Shown here: one piece after another, positions 41,702-50,348 of the stretch | Position numbering within the stretch: the first letter of the stretch is position 1 | Layout: each line of letters starts with the position of its first letter | NCBI RefSeq assembly: GCF_036826855.1 | Contig: NZ_CP104578.1 | Coordinates: 4,623,501 to 4,687,500 of the forward strand | Direction of reading: 5' to 3' | Length of the DNA: 64,000 nt | Source of the DNA: Streptomyces sp. SJL17-4 | Lineage (GTDB): Bacteria; Actinomycetota; Actinomycetes; Streptomycetales; Streptomycetaceae | The notes under the pieces: model-generated | Told to the model about the DNA's origin: nothing | Seen by the model: the letters and a program-made list of their open reading frames with translations, nothing else | Databases searched by the model: none | Program-made: the position numbers and the translations under genes

Positions 41702-42154
41702 TCACTGATGACGCAGCTGCTCGGCGGCCTCCTGGTACGCGTCGGCGGCACGGGCGAAGTAGTCGAAGAGGACATCGAGTTGTTCCGGCGCGTACCCGCC
41801 GAGGATCTGACCGACCTTCTGACGGGCGGGCGCCATGACGCGGTCGAGCTCGACGGGTTCGCCGACCGGCTCGACGCTCAGCTTGCGCCGGTCGCCGGGA
41901 TCGGGCACACGGCGCACATAGCCCGCCTGCTCCAGGCGGTCGATCAGGCGGGTGGTCGGGCCGGTCGTCAGACCGGTGCGCGCCGCCAGTTCGCCCGGGG
42001 TCATCGCGCCCGTCAGATGAAGGATGTTCAACGCGTACAGATCCGTGGCGCCGAGGCTGCAGGCATGGGCGCTCGCGTGACCGTGGAGCAGCACCGCGCT
42101 GAGGTACCGGCGGTAGACCTCGCCCGCGTCAGGGCGCATCGACGGCGTTGACAA
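41702..42154 (-). CDS. MarR-family regulator
   Basis: About 150 residues. The winged HTH is ATDLYALNILHLTGAMTPGELAARTGLTTGPTTRLIDRLEQAGYVRRVPDPGDRRKLSVEPV, and the C-terminal helix (YAPEQLDVLFDYFARAADAYQEAAEQL) would dimerise. The TTG at 42154 has GGAGG five bases upstream; a GTG at 42166 and an ATG at 42139 are alternatives. Two matching boxes lie in the region shared with the divergent LuxR gene. Ligand unknown. Confidence 0.9.
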   Translation of the reverse strand: MSTPSMRPDAGEVYRRYLSAVLLHGHASAHACSLGATDLYALNILHLTGAMTPGELAARTGLTTGPTTRLIDRLEQAGYVRRVPDPGDRRKLSVEPVGEPVELDRVMAPARQKVGQILGGYAPEQLDVLFDYFARAADAYQEAAEQLRHQ

Positions 42155-42179
42155 GAGTTCCTCCACTCCCTAATCACTT

Positions 42180-42224
42180 CTCTAGGGAAGAGACTTCTTC
42201 CATGCAGTGACTCCTCTTGGGAAG
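42180..42224. promoter_or_regulatory. two MarR-candidate boxes
   Basis: CTCTAGGGAAG (42180-42190) and CTCTTGGGAAG (42214-42224) are 34 bp apart, just upstream of the MarR start. They differ by one base. Confidence 0.5.
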
Positions 42225-42237
42225 TTATCACGACACA

Positions 42238-42273
42238 CAGGGGCCTGGCCCGCTCTCGTGAATCAGGCCCCTG
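42238..42273. terminator. CAGGGGCCTG hairpin in divergent region
   Basis: CAGGGGCCTG and CAGGCCCCTG form a 10-bp stem with a 16-nt loop. It lies in a divergent spacer, an odd place for a terminator, and repeats the hairpins at 37657 and 45433. Confidence 0.6.
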
Positions 42274-42347
42274 GTTGTGCGCCGCGATGGGGCAAATGGA
42301 GACATTCCGTGCTGTCTCATAAAATTGAGCTACTCCTTGGAGGCGCC

Positions 42348-42398
42348 ATGAAGCTGAGCGGGGAAGGCGGCCGTCGTGGCTGCGTCCGGCGATCTTGA
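42348..42398 (+). other. possible 16-codon upstream ORF overlapping luxR start
   Basis: ATG 42348 has GGAGG five bases upstream and reads MKLSGEGGRRGCVRRS before TGA at 42396-42398, overlapping the LuxR start (42376) in another frame. It could couple or limit LuxR translation. Supported only by the ribosome site. Confidence 0.3.
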
Positions 42399-44019
42399 AC
42401 GTGGTCGGGCGGCCTGCGCCGCACGGGCGTGGGCCGATGCCCGCAAGGCGCTGGAACTCGCGGACCAGGCGGCTCCGCTGGGGGCGGAGGACCTTGAACT
42501 CCTGGCCGTCTCCGCCTTTATGACGGGGCGCCACGACGACTTGGTGAGTGGTCTTGAGCGTGCGTACGGCGCGCACCTCGACGCCGGGGAAGCGCTGCGC
42601 GCGGTGCGCTGTGCCTTCTGGGCCGGGTTCGATCTGGCGTTCAGGGGGGAGATGGGGCGCGCGACCGGATGGTTCGGGCGGGCCCACCGGCTGGTCGACG
42701 CCGAGGAGAGCGCCTGTGCCGAGGAGGGCTACCTCTTGATGCCGGCCGTCATGGGACAGCGGGCCGGCGGCGACTACGCGGGCGCCTACGCGACGGCGGG
42801 TCGGGCCGGCGTGATCGCGGAGCGGTTCGGGGATGCGGATCTGCTCGCCCTTTCCGTGTACGAGCAGGGCCACGCCCTGGTGCGGGCGGGGCAGGTCGAG
42901 GAGGGGCTCGGGCTGCTCGACGAGGCCATGGTGGCCGTCACGGCGGGGGACCTCTCGCCCATTCTCACCGGGGTGATCTACTGCGCCGTGATCGACGTCT
43001 GCGGTGCCGTGTACGAGCTCCGCCGAGCCCATGAGTGGACCGAGGCGCTGACCTCGTGGTGCCAGGAGCAGCCCGACATGGTGGTGTTCTCCGGCGAGTG
43101 CCTCGTGCACCGCGCGGAGATCATGCAGCTGCACGGTGCGTGGCGGGACGCGCTGACGGAGGCGGAGCGGGCGGGCGAGCGGTTCCGCCAGGAGTCGTAC
43201 GAGGGGGCGGCCGCGCCGTCGTACTACCGGCTGGGGGAGATCCACCGTCTGCGAGGAGATCTGGCGACGGCCGAGGAGGCGTACCGAGACGCCGGCCGAT
43301 GCGGAGGGGATCCGCAGCCGGGGCTGGCACTGTTGCGGCTCGCCCAAGGGAACGAGGGCGCCGCGACCGCCGCGATCCGAAGGGTGATGGAGGAGACCAC
43401 CGAGTCCCTGGAGCGGGTCGGACTGCTGCCCGCCTGCGTCGAGATCATGCTGGCCGTGGGAGACACGGAGGCCGCGCGACACGCGTGCGACGAGCTCGGC
43501 GAGATCGCCGGGAACTACGGGACCGTCGTCCTGCGTGTGATCGCGGCGGGCGTCCGTGGCTCGGTCGATCTGGCGGCCGGGGACGCACGGTCCGCCCTGA
43601 TCGCACTCCGCAGGGCCGAGCGGGGATGGCAGGATCTGGACGCAACGTACGAGACCGCGCGGACGCGCATGCTCATAGGCAGGGCATGCCGCGACCTGGG
43701 CGACGACGAGACGGCGGCCCTGGAACTCGAGGCGGCTCGTGCCGTGTTCGAGCGCCTTGGAGCCGCACCGGATGTCGCCCGGGTCGACTCGATGACCCGG
43801 GACGCCGCCGTCGCTCCCGGGAACGTCCAGGGGCTGACCTCGCGCGAGCAGACGGTGTTGCGCCTTGTCGCCGCCGGGAAGCACAACCGGGAGATCGCGT
43901 CCGCCCTGGTCATCAGCGAGCACACCGTCGCCCGGCACATCCAGAACATCTTCGCCAAGCTCGACGTCTCGTCCAGGACCGAGGCGAGTGCCTTCGCATA
44001 CGAGCACCACCTCGTCTGA
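42376..44019 (+). CDS. LuxR-family regulator with TPR-like sensor region
   Basis: 547 residues from GTG, with GGGGAAGG upstream. The first 480 residues are helical TPR-like repeats (AWADARKALELADQAAPLGAEDLELLAVSAFMTGRHDDLV ...). The C terminus is a LuxR HTH (LTSREQTVLRLVAAGKHNREIASALVISEHTVARHIQNIFAKLDVSSRTEASAFAYE). It lacks the N-terminal ATPase of full LAL regulators. The following hydrolase-like and monooxygenase-like genes on the same strand are likely targets, and MarR may control it. Confidence 0.92.
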   Translation: MAASGDLERGRAACAARAWADARKALELADQAAPLGAEDLELLAVSAFMTGRHDDLVSGLERAYGAHLDAGEALRAVRCAFWAGFDLAFRGEMGRATGWFGRAHRLVDAEESACAEEGYLLMPAVMGQRAGGDYAGAYATAGRAGVIAERFGDADLLALSVYEQGHALVRAGQVEEGLGLLDEAMVAVTAGDLSPILTGVIYCAVIDVCGAVYELRRAHEWTEALTSWCQEQPDMVVFSGECLVHRAEIMQLHGAWRDALTEAERAGERFRQESYEGAAAPSYYRLGEIHRLRGDLATAEEAYRDAGRCGGDPQPGLALLRLAQGNEGAATAAIRRVMEETTESLERVGLLPACVEIMLAVGDTEAARHACDELGEIAGNYGTVVLRVIAAGVRGSVDLAAGDARSALIALRRAERGWQDLDATYETARTRMLIGRACRDLGDDETAALELEAARAVFERLGAAPDVARVDSMTRDAAVAPGNVQGLTSREQTVLRLVAAGKHNREIASALVISEHTVARHIQNIFAKLDVSSRTEASAFAYEHHLV

Positions 44020-44149
44020 CGTCGCGCCCGGCCGCCTGAGTGGTCAGAAAGCACCACGTCATCAGCAGGGCGAGGGCGAAGTTGGTGATTCCGGGCGATG
44101 CCGACCGTCGTCGCCCCGAGGAGGCTGGGAGCGGATGGAGGTGGCAGCG

Positions 44150-45037
44150 ATGAACAAGTCCTACGACGGCGACGACATTCGACGGCAGCTCCTCGCCGGG
44201 TTCCCCGCCACGGATCGGCGAATCGACGTGGCCGGTATCCCGACCGCCGTGCTGGCAGGCGGTGACGGCCCGCCCCTCGTCCTGCTGCACGGTCCCGGGG
44301 AGTTCGCCGCGACCTGGATGCGCGTGATGCCGGACCTGATGGAGACGCATCGCGTGATCGCTCCCGACCTGCCCGGCCACGGTGCCTCCGGGGTGGGCGA
44401 AGGCCCGCTGAAGGCCGATCGCGTCCTCGCCTGGCTGGGCGACCTGATCGAGCGGACCTGTGCGTCCCGCCCCGTCGTGGCCGGTCATCTGCTCGGCGGC
44501 GCCATCGCCGCGCGCTTCGCCTGTGACCACGGCGACCGGATCGCCCGACTGGTCCTGGTGGACACGTACGGCCTCGGCCGGTTCCGGCCCGCCCCCAAGT
44601 TCGCGCTCGCCCTGGCCCGTTTCATGGCGCGGCCCTCGGAGCGTGCGCAGGACAAGCTCATGGGGGCCTGCATGACCGACCTGGGCCGACTGCGCGAACA
44701 GCTCGGCACGCGCATGGAGTTGCTGGAGGCGTACGCGCTCGACCGAGCCCGTGCGCCCGGCCAGAAGGCCGCTCTCCGCAGCCTCATGCCGCAGTTCGCC
44801 ATGCCCTCGATCCCGGACGCCGACCTGGCGCGGATCGCCGTGCCCACGAGCCTGATCTGTGGGAGGCACGACCTCCAGGTGCGGTTGAAGGTCGTCGAGG
44901 CCGCGAGTGCCCGTTACGGATGGCCGCTGCACGTGATCGAGAACGCCGCCGACGACCCCGCCTTCGAGCAGCCCGAAGCGTTCCTGGACGCGCTGCGGAC
45001 GGAGATCGGCACACCCCTTTCCCCGCACATCACATGA
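44150..45037 (+). CDS. alpha/beta-hydrolase fold protein lacking the nucleophile Ser
   Basis: 295 residues from ATG 44150, with GGAGG at eight bases; ATG 44135 is also in frame. The fold is clear: GGDGPPLVLLHGPGEFAATWMRVMPDLMETHRVIAPDLPGHGASG, then the elbow VVAGHLLGGAIAARFA, LVLVDTYGLGRF and PTSLICGRHD. The elbow usually reads G-H-S-x-G-G; here Leu (codon CTG) replaces Ser. The usual His near the C terminus is also absent (ENAADDPAFEQPEAF). Asp in GRHD remains. It may be a non-hydrolytic pocket or use a different mechanism. A small ABM-like gene follows 16 bp later. Confidence 0.88.
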   Translation: MNKSYDGDDIRRQLLAGFPATDRRIDVAGIPTAVLAGGDGPPLVLLHGPGEFAATWMRVMPDLMETHRVIAPDLPGHGASGVGEGPLKADRVLAWLGDLIERTCASRPVVAGHLLGGAIAARFACDHGDRIARLVLVDTYGLGRFRPAPKFALALARFMARPSERAQDKLMGACMTDLGRLREQLGTRMELLEAYALDRARAPGQKAALRSLMPQFAMPSIPDADLARIAVPTSLICGRHDLQVRLKVVEAASARYGWPLHVIENAADDPAFEQPEAFLDALRTEIGTPLSPHIT

Positions 45038-45053
45038 CCGAAAGGAGACAGTC

Positions 45054-45329
45054 ATGGCAATCGCGATGATGGTGGACAACCCAAACGGTTCACAGGAGCT
45101 CTACGACAAGGTCCGGAGGCAGTTGGGCCTGGAGAAGCCCGCGGGCGGCATCTTCCACGCCGCCGGTCCGAGCCCGAATGGCGGCTGGCGTGTCATCGAG
45201 ATCTGGGAGTCGGAAGAGGACGCGAAGCGCTTCGTCGCGGAGCGTCTCGCCCCCGCCCTCCAGGCGGCCGGCGCGCCGAGCCCGCCCCCGACGCCACAGT
45301 TCTGGCCGGTCTACAGCTACATGACCTAG
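45054..45329 (+). CDS. small ABM-like dimeric alpha/beta-barrel protein
   Basis: 91 residues with AAAGGAG before the ATG. MAIAMMVDNPNGSQELYDKVRRQLGLEKPAGGIFHAAGPSPNGGWRVIEIWESEEDAKRFVAERLAPALQAAG follows the beta-alpha-beta-beta pattern of antibiotic-biosynthesis monooxygenase-type domains, including the W-x-V-I-E-I-W-E-S strand and the F-V-x-E-R-L-x-P-A-L helix. It is probably cotranscribed with the preceding hydrolase-like gene; the two may act on the same small molecule. Catalytic residues are not conserved enough to name a reaction. Confidence 0.8.
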   Translation: MAIAMMVDNPNGSQELYDKVRRQLGLEKPAGGIFHAAGPSPNGGWRVIEIWESEEDAKRFVAERLAPALQAAGAPSPPPTPQFWPVYSYMT

Positions 45330-45432
45330 AAGTCTCCGCTCACCTGAGGGCGAGGCGCGTATCCGGTCGATGCCTGGGAGACCCCGACCAAGATCGCCTC
45401 CCAGGCTTCTCCCAAACGATCTACAAAGCCAG

Positions 45433-45471
45433 TCAGGGGCCTGATTCGATTTTCTCGAATCAGGCCCCTGA
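45433..45471. terminator. 17-bp perfect hairpin of the CAGGGGCCTG family
   Basis: TCAGGGGCCTGATTCGA (45433-45449) and its exact complement (45455-45471) flank a TTTTC loop. It lies just 3' of the minus-strand tRNA and after the ABM gene, so it can end both transcripts. Confidence 0.88.
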
Positions 45472-45487
45472 CCTGGTCTTACGGCTG

Positions 45488-45561
45488 TCGGGGTGGCGGG
45501 ATTTGAACCCACGACCTCTTCGTCCCGAACGAAGCGCGCTGCCAAGCTGCGCTACACCCCG
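45488..45561 (-). tRNA. tRNA-Pro (anticodon CGG)
   Basis: The 74-nt cloverleaf reads from CGGGGTGTAGCGCAGC on the minus strand. The acceptor stem CGGGGTG pairs with CACCCCG and is followed by discriminator A. The anticodon stem-loop is TTCGT-TCGGGAC-ACGAA-like with CGG, and the T arm contains GGTTCAAATCC. CCA is not encoded. It serves CCG codons, which are frequent in this genome. Confidence 0.95.
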
Positions 45562-45749
45562 ATGTCGCTGCTCTGTTGTTCACGTCGCGGCGACATCGAT
45601 TACTTTAGCCCACGCGCGCGCTGAGGCGAAATCCGGTTTTCGGGCGGTCGCGGCGCAGGTCGGATGCGTTCGGCCCGGGATCGCCGGCCACTGGGCGGCG
45701 TGGCGCCACCAGGGGCGGCGAGGAGCAGGGCCGGGTGCGGCCGAACGGG

Positions 45750-46688
45750 TCAGGCGCGGGCCGTCAGCGTGAGGAGGGTGACCTCGGGCGGGCAGGCGAA
45801 CCGGACCGGGGTGAAGCGGCTGGTGCCGCAGCCCGCCGAGACGTGGAGGTAGGACGTACGGTCGCCGACCGTGTGGGTGGAGAGGCCCTTCACCCGGTCG
45901 GTGTCCAGGTCGCAGTTGGTGACGAGCGCCCCGTAGAAGGGGATGCACAGCTGACCGCCGTGGGTGTGCCCGGCGAGGAGGAGCTCGTACCCGTCGGCCG
46001 TGAAGGCGTCGAGCGCGCGGAGGTACGGGGCGTGGACCACGCCCACCGAGAAGTCGGCCGACTCGTCGGGGCCGCCGGCCACCCGCTCGTACCGGTCGCG
46101 CTTGATGTGCGGGTCGTCGAGCCCGGTGAACGCGAGCTCCGCCTGCGGGAGCTTGAGCCGGCCCCGGGTGTTGGTGAGGTCGACCCAGCCCGCCGCGTCG
46201 AACGCGTCCCGCAGTCCCTCCCAGGGGTTGTGGACGGCGCCGACGACCGGCTTGTTGCCGTTGAGGCCGTGCCGGCCCTGCGCCCGCTCGAGGAGGTAGC
46301 GGGCGGGGTTGCGGAGCCGGGGCCCGTAGTAGTCGTTGGACCCGAAGACGTACACGCCCGGGAACTCCATCAGCGGGCCGAGCGCGTCGAGGACCTCCGG
46401 TACCGCCTCCGGGTCGGAGAGGTTGTCGCCGGTGTTGACGACGAAGTCCGGGCGGAGCCCGGCGAGGGACTGGAGCCAGGCGCGCTTCTTGCGCTGGCCG
46501 CTCACCATGTGGATGTCGGAGACCTGGAGGACCCGCAGGTCGGCCATGCCGGGCGGGAGCACCGGGACCGTCACCCGGCGGAGCCGGAACGAGCGGGCCT
46601 CGAAGCCGGCCGCGTAGACGATTCCGGCGGCTGCCGTCGCCGTGAGGCCTGCCGTGATCTTCAGGGGGATCCCGTACCGTGCGCGCAT
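45750..46688 (-). CDS. calcineurin-like metallophosphoesterase
   Basis: 312 residues from ATG 46688, with GGGGG upstream. An N-terminal hydrophobic segment (LTATAAAGIVYAAGFE) is followed by the metal-binding set of the YkuE-like group: LQVSDIHMVSG (D-x-H), VVNTGDNL (GD), FGSNDYYG (GNxD-like), VVHAP and LLAGHTHGGQL (GHxH). It probably hydrolyses phosphodiesters or phosphomonoesters near the membrane. A YqeY gene is divergent from it. Confidence 0.93.
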   Translation of the reverse strand: MRARYGIPLKITAGLTATAAAGIVYAAGFEARSFRLRRVTVPVLPPGMADLRVLQVSDIHMVSGQRKKRAWLQSLAGLRPDFVVNTGDNLSDPEAVPEVLDALGPLMEFPGVYVFGSNDYYGPRLRNPARYLLERAQGRHGLNGNKPVVGAVHNPWEGLRDAFDAAGWVDLTNTRGRLKLPQAELAFTGLDDPHIKRDRYERVAGGPDESADFSVGVVHAPYLRALDAFTADGYELLLAGHTHGGQLCIPFYGALVTNCDLDTDRVKGLSTHTVGDRTSYLHVSAGCGTSRFTPVRFACPPEVTLLTLTARA

Positions 46689-46762
46689 CCCCCCATCGTC
46701 GCAGACCCTTCGGGCGTAAATGCGCGGGCGGGTGGGGTGGCGCACCTGCCACACTTGACCCC

Positions 46763-47227
46763 ATGACCACGCTGAAGGCGAAGCTCCAGGCCGACCTCAA
46801 CGCCGCGATCCGGGAGCGCGACGAACTGCGCTCCTCGACCCTCCGGCTGACCATCACCGCGATCACCAAGGAGGAGGTCGCGGGCAAGACCAAGCGCGAA
46901 CTCTCCGACGACGAGGTGCTGAAGGTGATCGCCAAGGAGGCGAAGAAGCGCCGCGAGGCCGCGGACGCCTTCGCCCAGGGCGGTCGCCTCGAGTCGGCCG
47001 AGCGGGAGAAGGCGGAGGGGATCCTCCTCGACGCGTACCTGCCGAAGCAGCTCGGCGACGAGGAGCTCGACGGGATCGTCGCGGCGGCCGTCGCCGAGGC
47101 GAAGGCGGCGGGCGCCGAGGGCCCGCGTGCCATGGGCGCCGTCATGAAGATCGTGAACCCGAAGGTGGCAGGCCAGGCCGACGGCGGCCGCGTCGCCGCC
47201 TCCGTGAAGAAGTTCCTCGCGGGCTGA
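46763..47227 (+). CDS. GatB/YqeY domain protein
   Basis: 154 residues. MTTLKAKLQADLNAAIRERDELRSSTLRLTITAITKEEV ... FAQGGRLESAEREKAEGILLDAYLPKQL ... GPRAMGAVMKIVNPKVAGQADGGRVAASVKKFL has the whole YqeY fold, resembling the tail of the GatB amidotransferase subunit. It may help tRNA-dependent amidation or act alone; unproven. It is followed by a strong terminator. Confidence 0.92.
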   Translation: MTTLKAKLQADLNAAIRERDELRSSTLRLTITAITKEEVAGKTKRELSDDEVLKVIAKEAKKRREAADAFAQGGRLESAEREKAEGILLDAYLPKQLGDEELDGIVAAAVAEAKAAGAEGPRAMGAVMKIVNPKVAGQADGGRVAASVKKFLAG

Positions 47228-47250
47228 CCCCGGGAGGAGCTTGCAGGCTG

Positions 47251-47294
47251 TACGCGTAAGGGCGCCCCACCGAGGTGGGGCGCCCTTACGCGTA
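47251..47294. terminator. strong terminator between YqeY and PBP genes
   Basis: TACGCGTAAGGGCGCCCCA (47251-47269) pairs perfectly with 47276-47294, a 19-bp stem with a short loop, between convergent genes. Confidence 0.92.
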
Positions 47295-47335
47295 TCCGTG
47301 TGCTGTCCGTCCGTGCGACGTCGGTCCGTGGACCG

Positions 47336-49576
47336 TCAGCGGTTTCCGCCCCGGCCGTTGCCGTTGCCGTTGCCGCCGATGATGCCGTCCGGGAGCGTGA
47401 TCGGCGGGATCGTGGCGGTCGGGGGCTTGGTGTCGCCCGGCTTGGCGTCGCCCGGCTTACGGGGCTTGTTCGGGCCCTCGTCCCCCTCCGGCGCCTTGGG
47501 CTTCTCGGCCCGGGGTACGGAGATGGGGGCGAAGCTCGGCGTCTCGGAGGCGTCGAGGGCGCCGGTCATCGCGATCTTCCAGATGGGGCCGGGGAGGCAG
47601 CCACCGCAGACCTTCTCGTAGTACTCGCCGCCGATGGTGAGGTCGAACATCTCGCGCCGCTCGCCGACGTCGTCGCCGACCCAGACCGCGGTGGAGAGGT
47701 TCGGGGTGTAGCCGACGAACCAGGCGTCCTTGCGGCCCTCGGTGGTACCGGTCTTGCCCGCGTTGTCGCGGTCGCTGAGACCGGCCTTCGTACCCGTACC
47801 GTCCTCGACGACGCCCTTCAGCATCTGGTTGATGGTGTCGGCGGTGCGCTCGCTCATCGCGCGGGTGCACTTGGTGTCCGGGACGTTGAGCTTGTCGCCG
47901 TTGGCGGCCCTGACGGACTCGAGGACGATCGGGGTGCAGTACTGGCCGCGGTTGGCGAAGGTCGCGTAGACGGAGGCCATGTCGAGCGGCGTGCTCTCCA
48001 GGCTGCCGAGGGTGGCGGACGGGCTCTGCCGGATGGCCTTGCCCAGCTCGCGCTCGTAGCCGACCTTCTTCGCCATCGTCAGCGTCTCGCAGAGGCCGGC
48101 CATCTGCTCCAGCTTGGCGAAGTAGGTGTTGATGGACTTGCCGAGGGCGCTCGTCATGTCGTACGCCCCCTTCTCCGACTTGAGCTCGTTCTGGACGGGC
48201 CAGTCGGCGTAGCCGGCCGGCTTGCCGTCGCAGCGCGTGAAGTCGCTCTCCTGCATGGTGATCTTCCACGGCGTGTCGAAGCTCTGCGCCGGGCTCAGCC
48301 CCTTCTCCAGGGCGGCGGCGGCCGTGATCGGCTTGAAGGTCGAGCCGACCGGGAAGCCGTACGTGGTGCCGCCCATCTTGCTGCCGACGGCGAGGTTGAG
48401 CGTCGTCTGGTGCTGCTTCTGGTCCAGGCCGTACGGGCGGGACTGGCCCATCGACAGGATCTTGCCGGTGCCGGGCTGGACCTGGACGACGGCGGTCGCG
48501 ACCCCGTCGTCCTTGTTGACCTTGGCCACGGCGGCCTCGTTGGCCGCTGCCTGAGCCTTCGGGGAGAGCGTGGTCCTGACGGTGAGACCGCCCAGGTTCC
48601 ACAGCTTCTGGCGTTCCTCGGCCGTCTTGCCGAAGACCGGGTCGCTGAGGATCGTCTTGCGGACGTAGTCGCAGAAGAAGCCGGCGCCGTCGACGGCGGT
48701 GATGCAGCCGTTCTTCGGGGTCTTGACCTTCAGCTTGAGCGGGGCGGCCTTCGCCCTGTCGGCCTCGGCCTGGCTGATGTCCTTCACGTCGGCCATCCGC
48801 TGGAGGACCACGTTGCGGCGCTTCGTGGCTTCCTGGAGATCGTTGATCGGGTCGTAGCGGCTGGGCGACTGCACGAGACCGGCCATCATCGCCGCCTCGC
48901 CGAGGCTCAGGTCGGCGGCGTGCTTGGAGAAGTACCGCTGGGAGGCGGCCTCGATGCCGTACGCCTGCTGCCCGAAGAACGTGATGTTGAGGTAGTTCTC
49001 CAGGATCTTCTTCTTGCCCAGCTCCTCCTCGACCTGGATCGCGAACTTCAGCTCGCGGACCTTGCGGCCGATGGTCTGCTGGGTGGCCTGCGCGACCTTC
49101 TCGGGATCGTCACCGGCCTCCTCGACGAAGACGTTCTTCACGTACTGCTGGGTGAGGGTGGACGCGCCCTGCGCGACCCCGCCCGACTGCGCGTTGCGGT
49201 TGATGGCGCGCAGCACACCCTTGAGGTCGATCGCCCCGTGCTCGTAGAAGCGGCCGTCCTCGATCGCGACGATCGCCTTCTGCATGTACGGGGAGATCTT
49301 CTCGATCGGGACGACCGTCCGGTCCCGCGAGTACACCGTGGCGATCAGACCGCCCTCGGAGTCGAGGATCTTGGTGCGCTGACTCAGCGGTGGGGTCTTC
49401 AAGTTGGAGGGGATCTCGTCGAACCCCTCGACCGTCCCCTTCGCCGCCAGACCCAGCGCGCCGGCCGCGGGCAGGGCGATACCCGCCAGCACGGCTCCCG
49501 CGAGCACACTGACACCGAGGAACTTGGCGGCCTGCTGGGTCCCGGTCAGACCACCGCCGGAGCGCTTCTTTGCCAT
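47336..49576 (-). CDS. class A penicillin-binding protein (bifunctional)
   Basis: 746 residues, peptidoglycan glycosyltransferase and transpeptidase. After a short basic start there is a membrane helix (FLGVSVLAGAVLAGIALPAAGALG). The GT51 domain has IEDGRFYEHGAIDLKGVLRA with catalytic Glu, and QGASTLTQQYVKN. The transpeptidase has S-x-x-K (GSTFKPI), S-x-N (KSINTYF) and K-T-G (NAGKTGTTEG). The tail is Gly/Asn/Arg-rich (GGNGNGNGRGGNR). Conserved synteny with wblA is known in Streptomyces (from memory). All catalytic motifs are intact. Confidence 0.96.
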   Translation of the reverse strand: MAKKRSGGGLTGTQQAAKFLGVSVLAGAVLAGIALPAAGALGLAAKGTVEGFDEIPSNLKTPPLSQRTKILDSEGGLIATVYSRDRTVVPIEKISPYMQKAIVAIEDGRFYEHGAIDLKGVLRAINRNAQSGGVAQGASTLTQQYVKNVFVEEAGDDPEKVAQATQQTIGRKVRELKFAIQVEEELGKKKILENYLNITFFGQQAYGIEAASQRYFSKHAADLSLGEAAMMAGLVQSPSRYDPINDLQEATKRRNVVLQRMADVKDISQAEADRAKAAPLKLKVKTPKNGCITAVDGAGFFCDYVRKTILSDPVFGKTAEERQKLWNLGGLTVRTTLSPKAQAAANEAAVAKVNKDDGVATAVVQVQPGTGKILSMGQSRPYGLDQKQHQTTLNLAVGSKMGGTTYGFPVGSTFKPITAAAALEKGLSPAQSFDTPWKITMQESDFTRCDGKPAGYADWPVQNELKSEKGAYDMTSALGKSINTYFAKLEQMAGLCETLTMAKKVGYERELGKAIRQSPSATLGSLESTPLDMASVYATFANRGQYCTPIVLESVRAANGDKLNVPDTKCTRAMSERTADTINQMLKGVVEDGTGTKAGLSDRDNAGKTGTTEGRKDAWFVGYTPNLSTAVWVGDDVGERREMFDLTIGGEYYEKVCGGCLPGPIWKIAMTGALDASETPSFAPISVPRAEKPKAPEGDEGPNKPRKPGDAKPGDTKPPTATIPPITLPDGIIGGNGNGNGRGGNR

Positions 49577-49993
49577 GGGGGCAGCCTACGTTCTCATTCG
49601 CCGGACACACGTATATGCCTTGGCCTAAGCTGCTCCCAACTGTCACAGCAGTGTGGTCTGGCATCAAGACCCGGGTGTGACTTCGGCATGAATTCCCGTG
49701 ACCCCGAAACACGGGCAGCTCATGTCCGATTCCGGCTCATGCGTCACACGGTGCCCCGAAGTGGGCCCGTCGGAGAAGGGCGTATCCAGGCGATATGTCC
49801 GCTATCACACGCATGTCCTTCGATCACTCCCCTGGGTGATCTGACGCGCACGCATAGTCCGTTCGGGCCATCCAAGATTGGGCCCGAAGGGGGTGTTGCG
49901 CTGTGCCCACCTTCCGTAACGTCCCAACTGGCAGCGGTGAATATGCCGCTGCCGCCGTGGGGGAGCCTCGATTCGGGAGAGGACGGCGCCGGT
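49577..49993. other. 417-bp divergent regulatory region of PBP and wblA
   Basis: There is no gene in this spacer. It holds TTCGGGCC-N11-GGCCCGAA (49862-49888) and several AT-richer patches. An in-frame ATG at 49943 could extend wblA by 17 residues. In Streptomyces, wblA is expected to have a complex promoter under developmental regulators; I cannot identify individual sites with confidence. Confidence 0.5.
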
Positions 49994-50338
49994 ATGGGCT
50001 GGGTAGCTGACTGGAGTGCGCAGGCGGCCTGCCGCACTACCGATCCGGATGAACTTTTCGTACAGGGAGCGGCACAGAACAGGGCAAAGGCGGTGTGCAC
50101 CGGATGCCCGGTGCGGACCGAGTGCCTCGCCGACGCCCTCGACAACCGTGTGGAGTTCGGCGTGTGGGGCGGGATGACGGAGCGCGAGCGCCGTGCCCTG
50201 CTGCGCCGCAGGCCGACCGTCACCTCGTGGCGCCGGCTCCTCGAGACCGCGCGCACGGAGTACGAGCGTGGAGCGGGCCTGCTGCCCGTGGCGATCGAGG
50301 ACGACGCGACGTACGAGGCGTACGCCGCGGTCGGCTAG
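49994..50338 (+). CDS. wblA: WhiB-like regulator WblA
   Basis: 114 residues. Four Cys ligands for a 4Fe-4S cluster are Cys13, Cys35, Cys38 and Cys44 (C-x(21)-C-x2-C-x5-C). GVWGGMTERERR is the turn before the basic C-terminal segment LLRRRPTVTSWRRLLETAR. The sequence closely matches what I recall of S. coelicolor WblA, a pleiotropic regulator that lowers antibiotic production and is needed for sporulation. It is convergent with the ArsA-like pair and divergent from the PBP gene, the same order as in S. coelicolor. Confidence 0.95.
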   Translation: MGWVADWSAQAACRTTDPDELFVQGAAQNRAKAVCTGCPVRTECLADALDNRVEFGVWGGMTERERRALLRRRPTVTSWRRLLETARTEYERGAGLLPVAIEDDATYEAYAAVG

Positions 50339-50348
50339 GCCTTGGAGG

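Noticed and set aside
42376..45329. Antibiotic biosynthetic gene cluster
   Set aside because: The regulators, hydrolase-like and ABM-like genes recall one, but no core synthase, NRPS or PKS gene is in the window.
47300..49900. Plus-strand frame running through the PBP gene into wblA
   Set aside because: Antisense shadow of the PBP gene; only the last 114 codons (wblA) are real.
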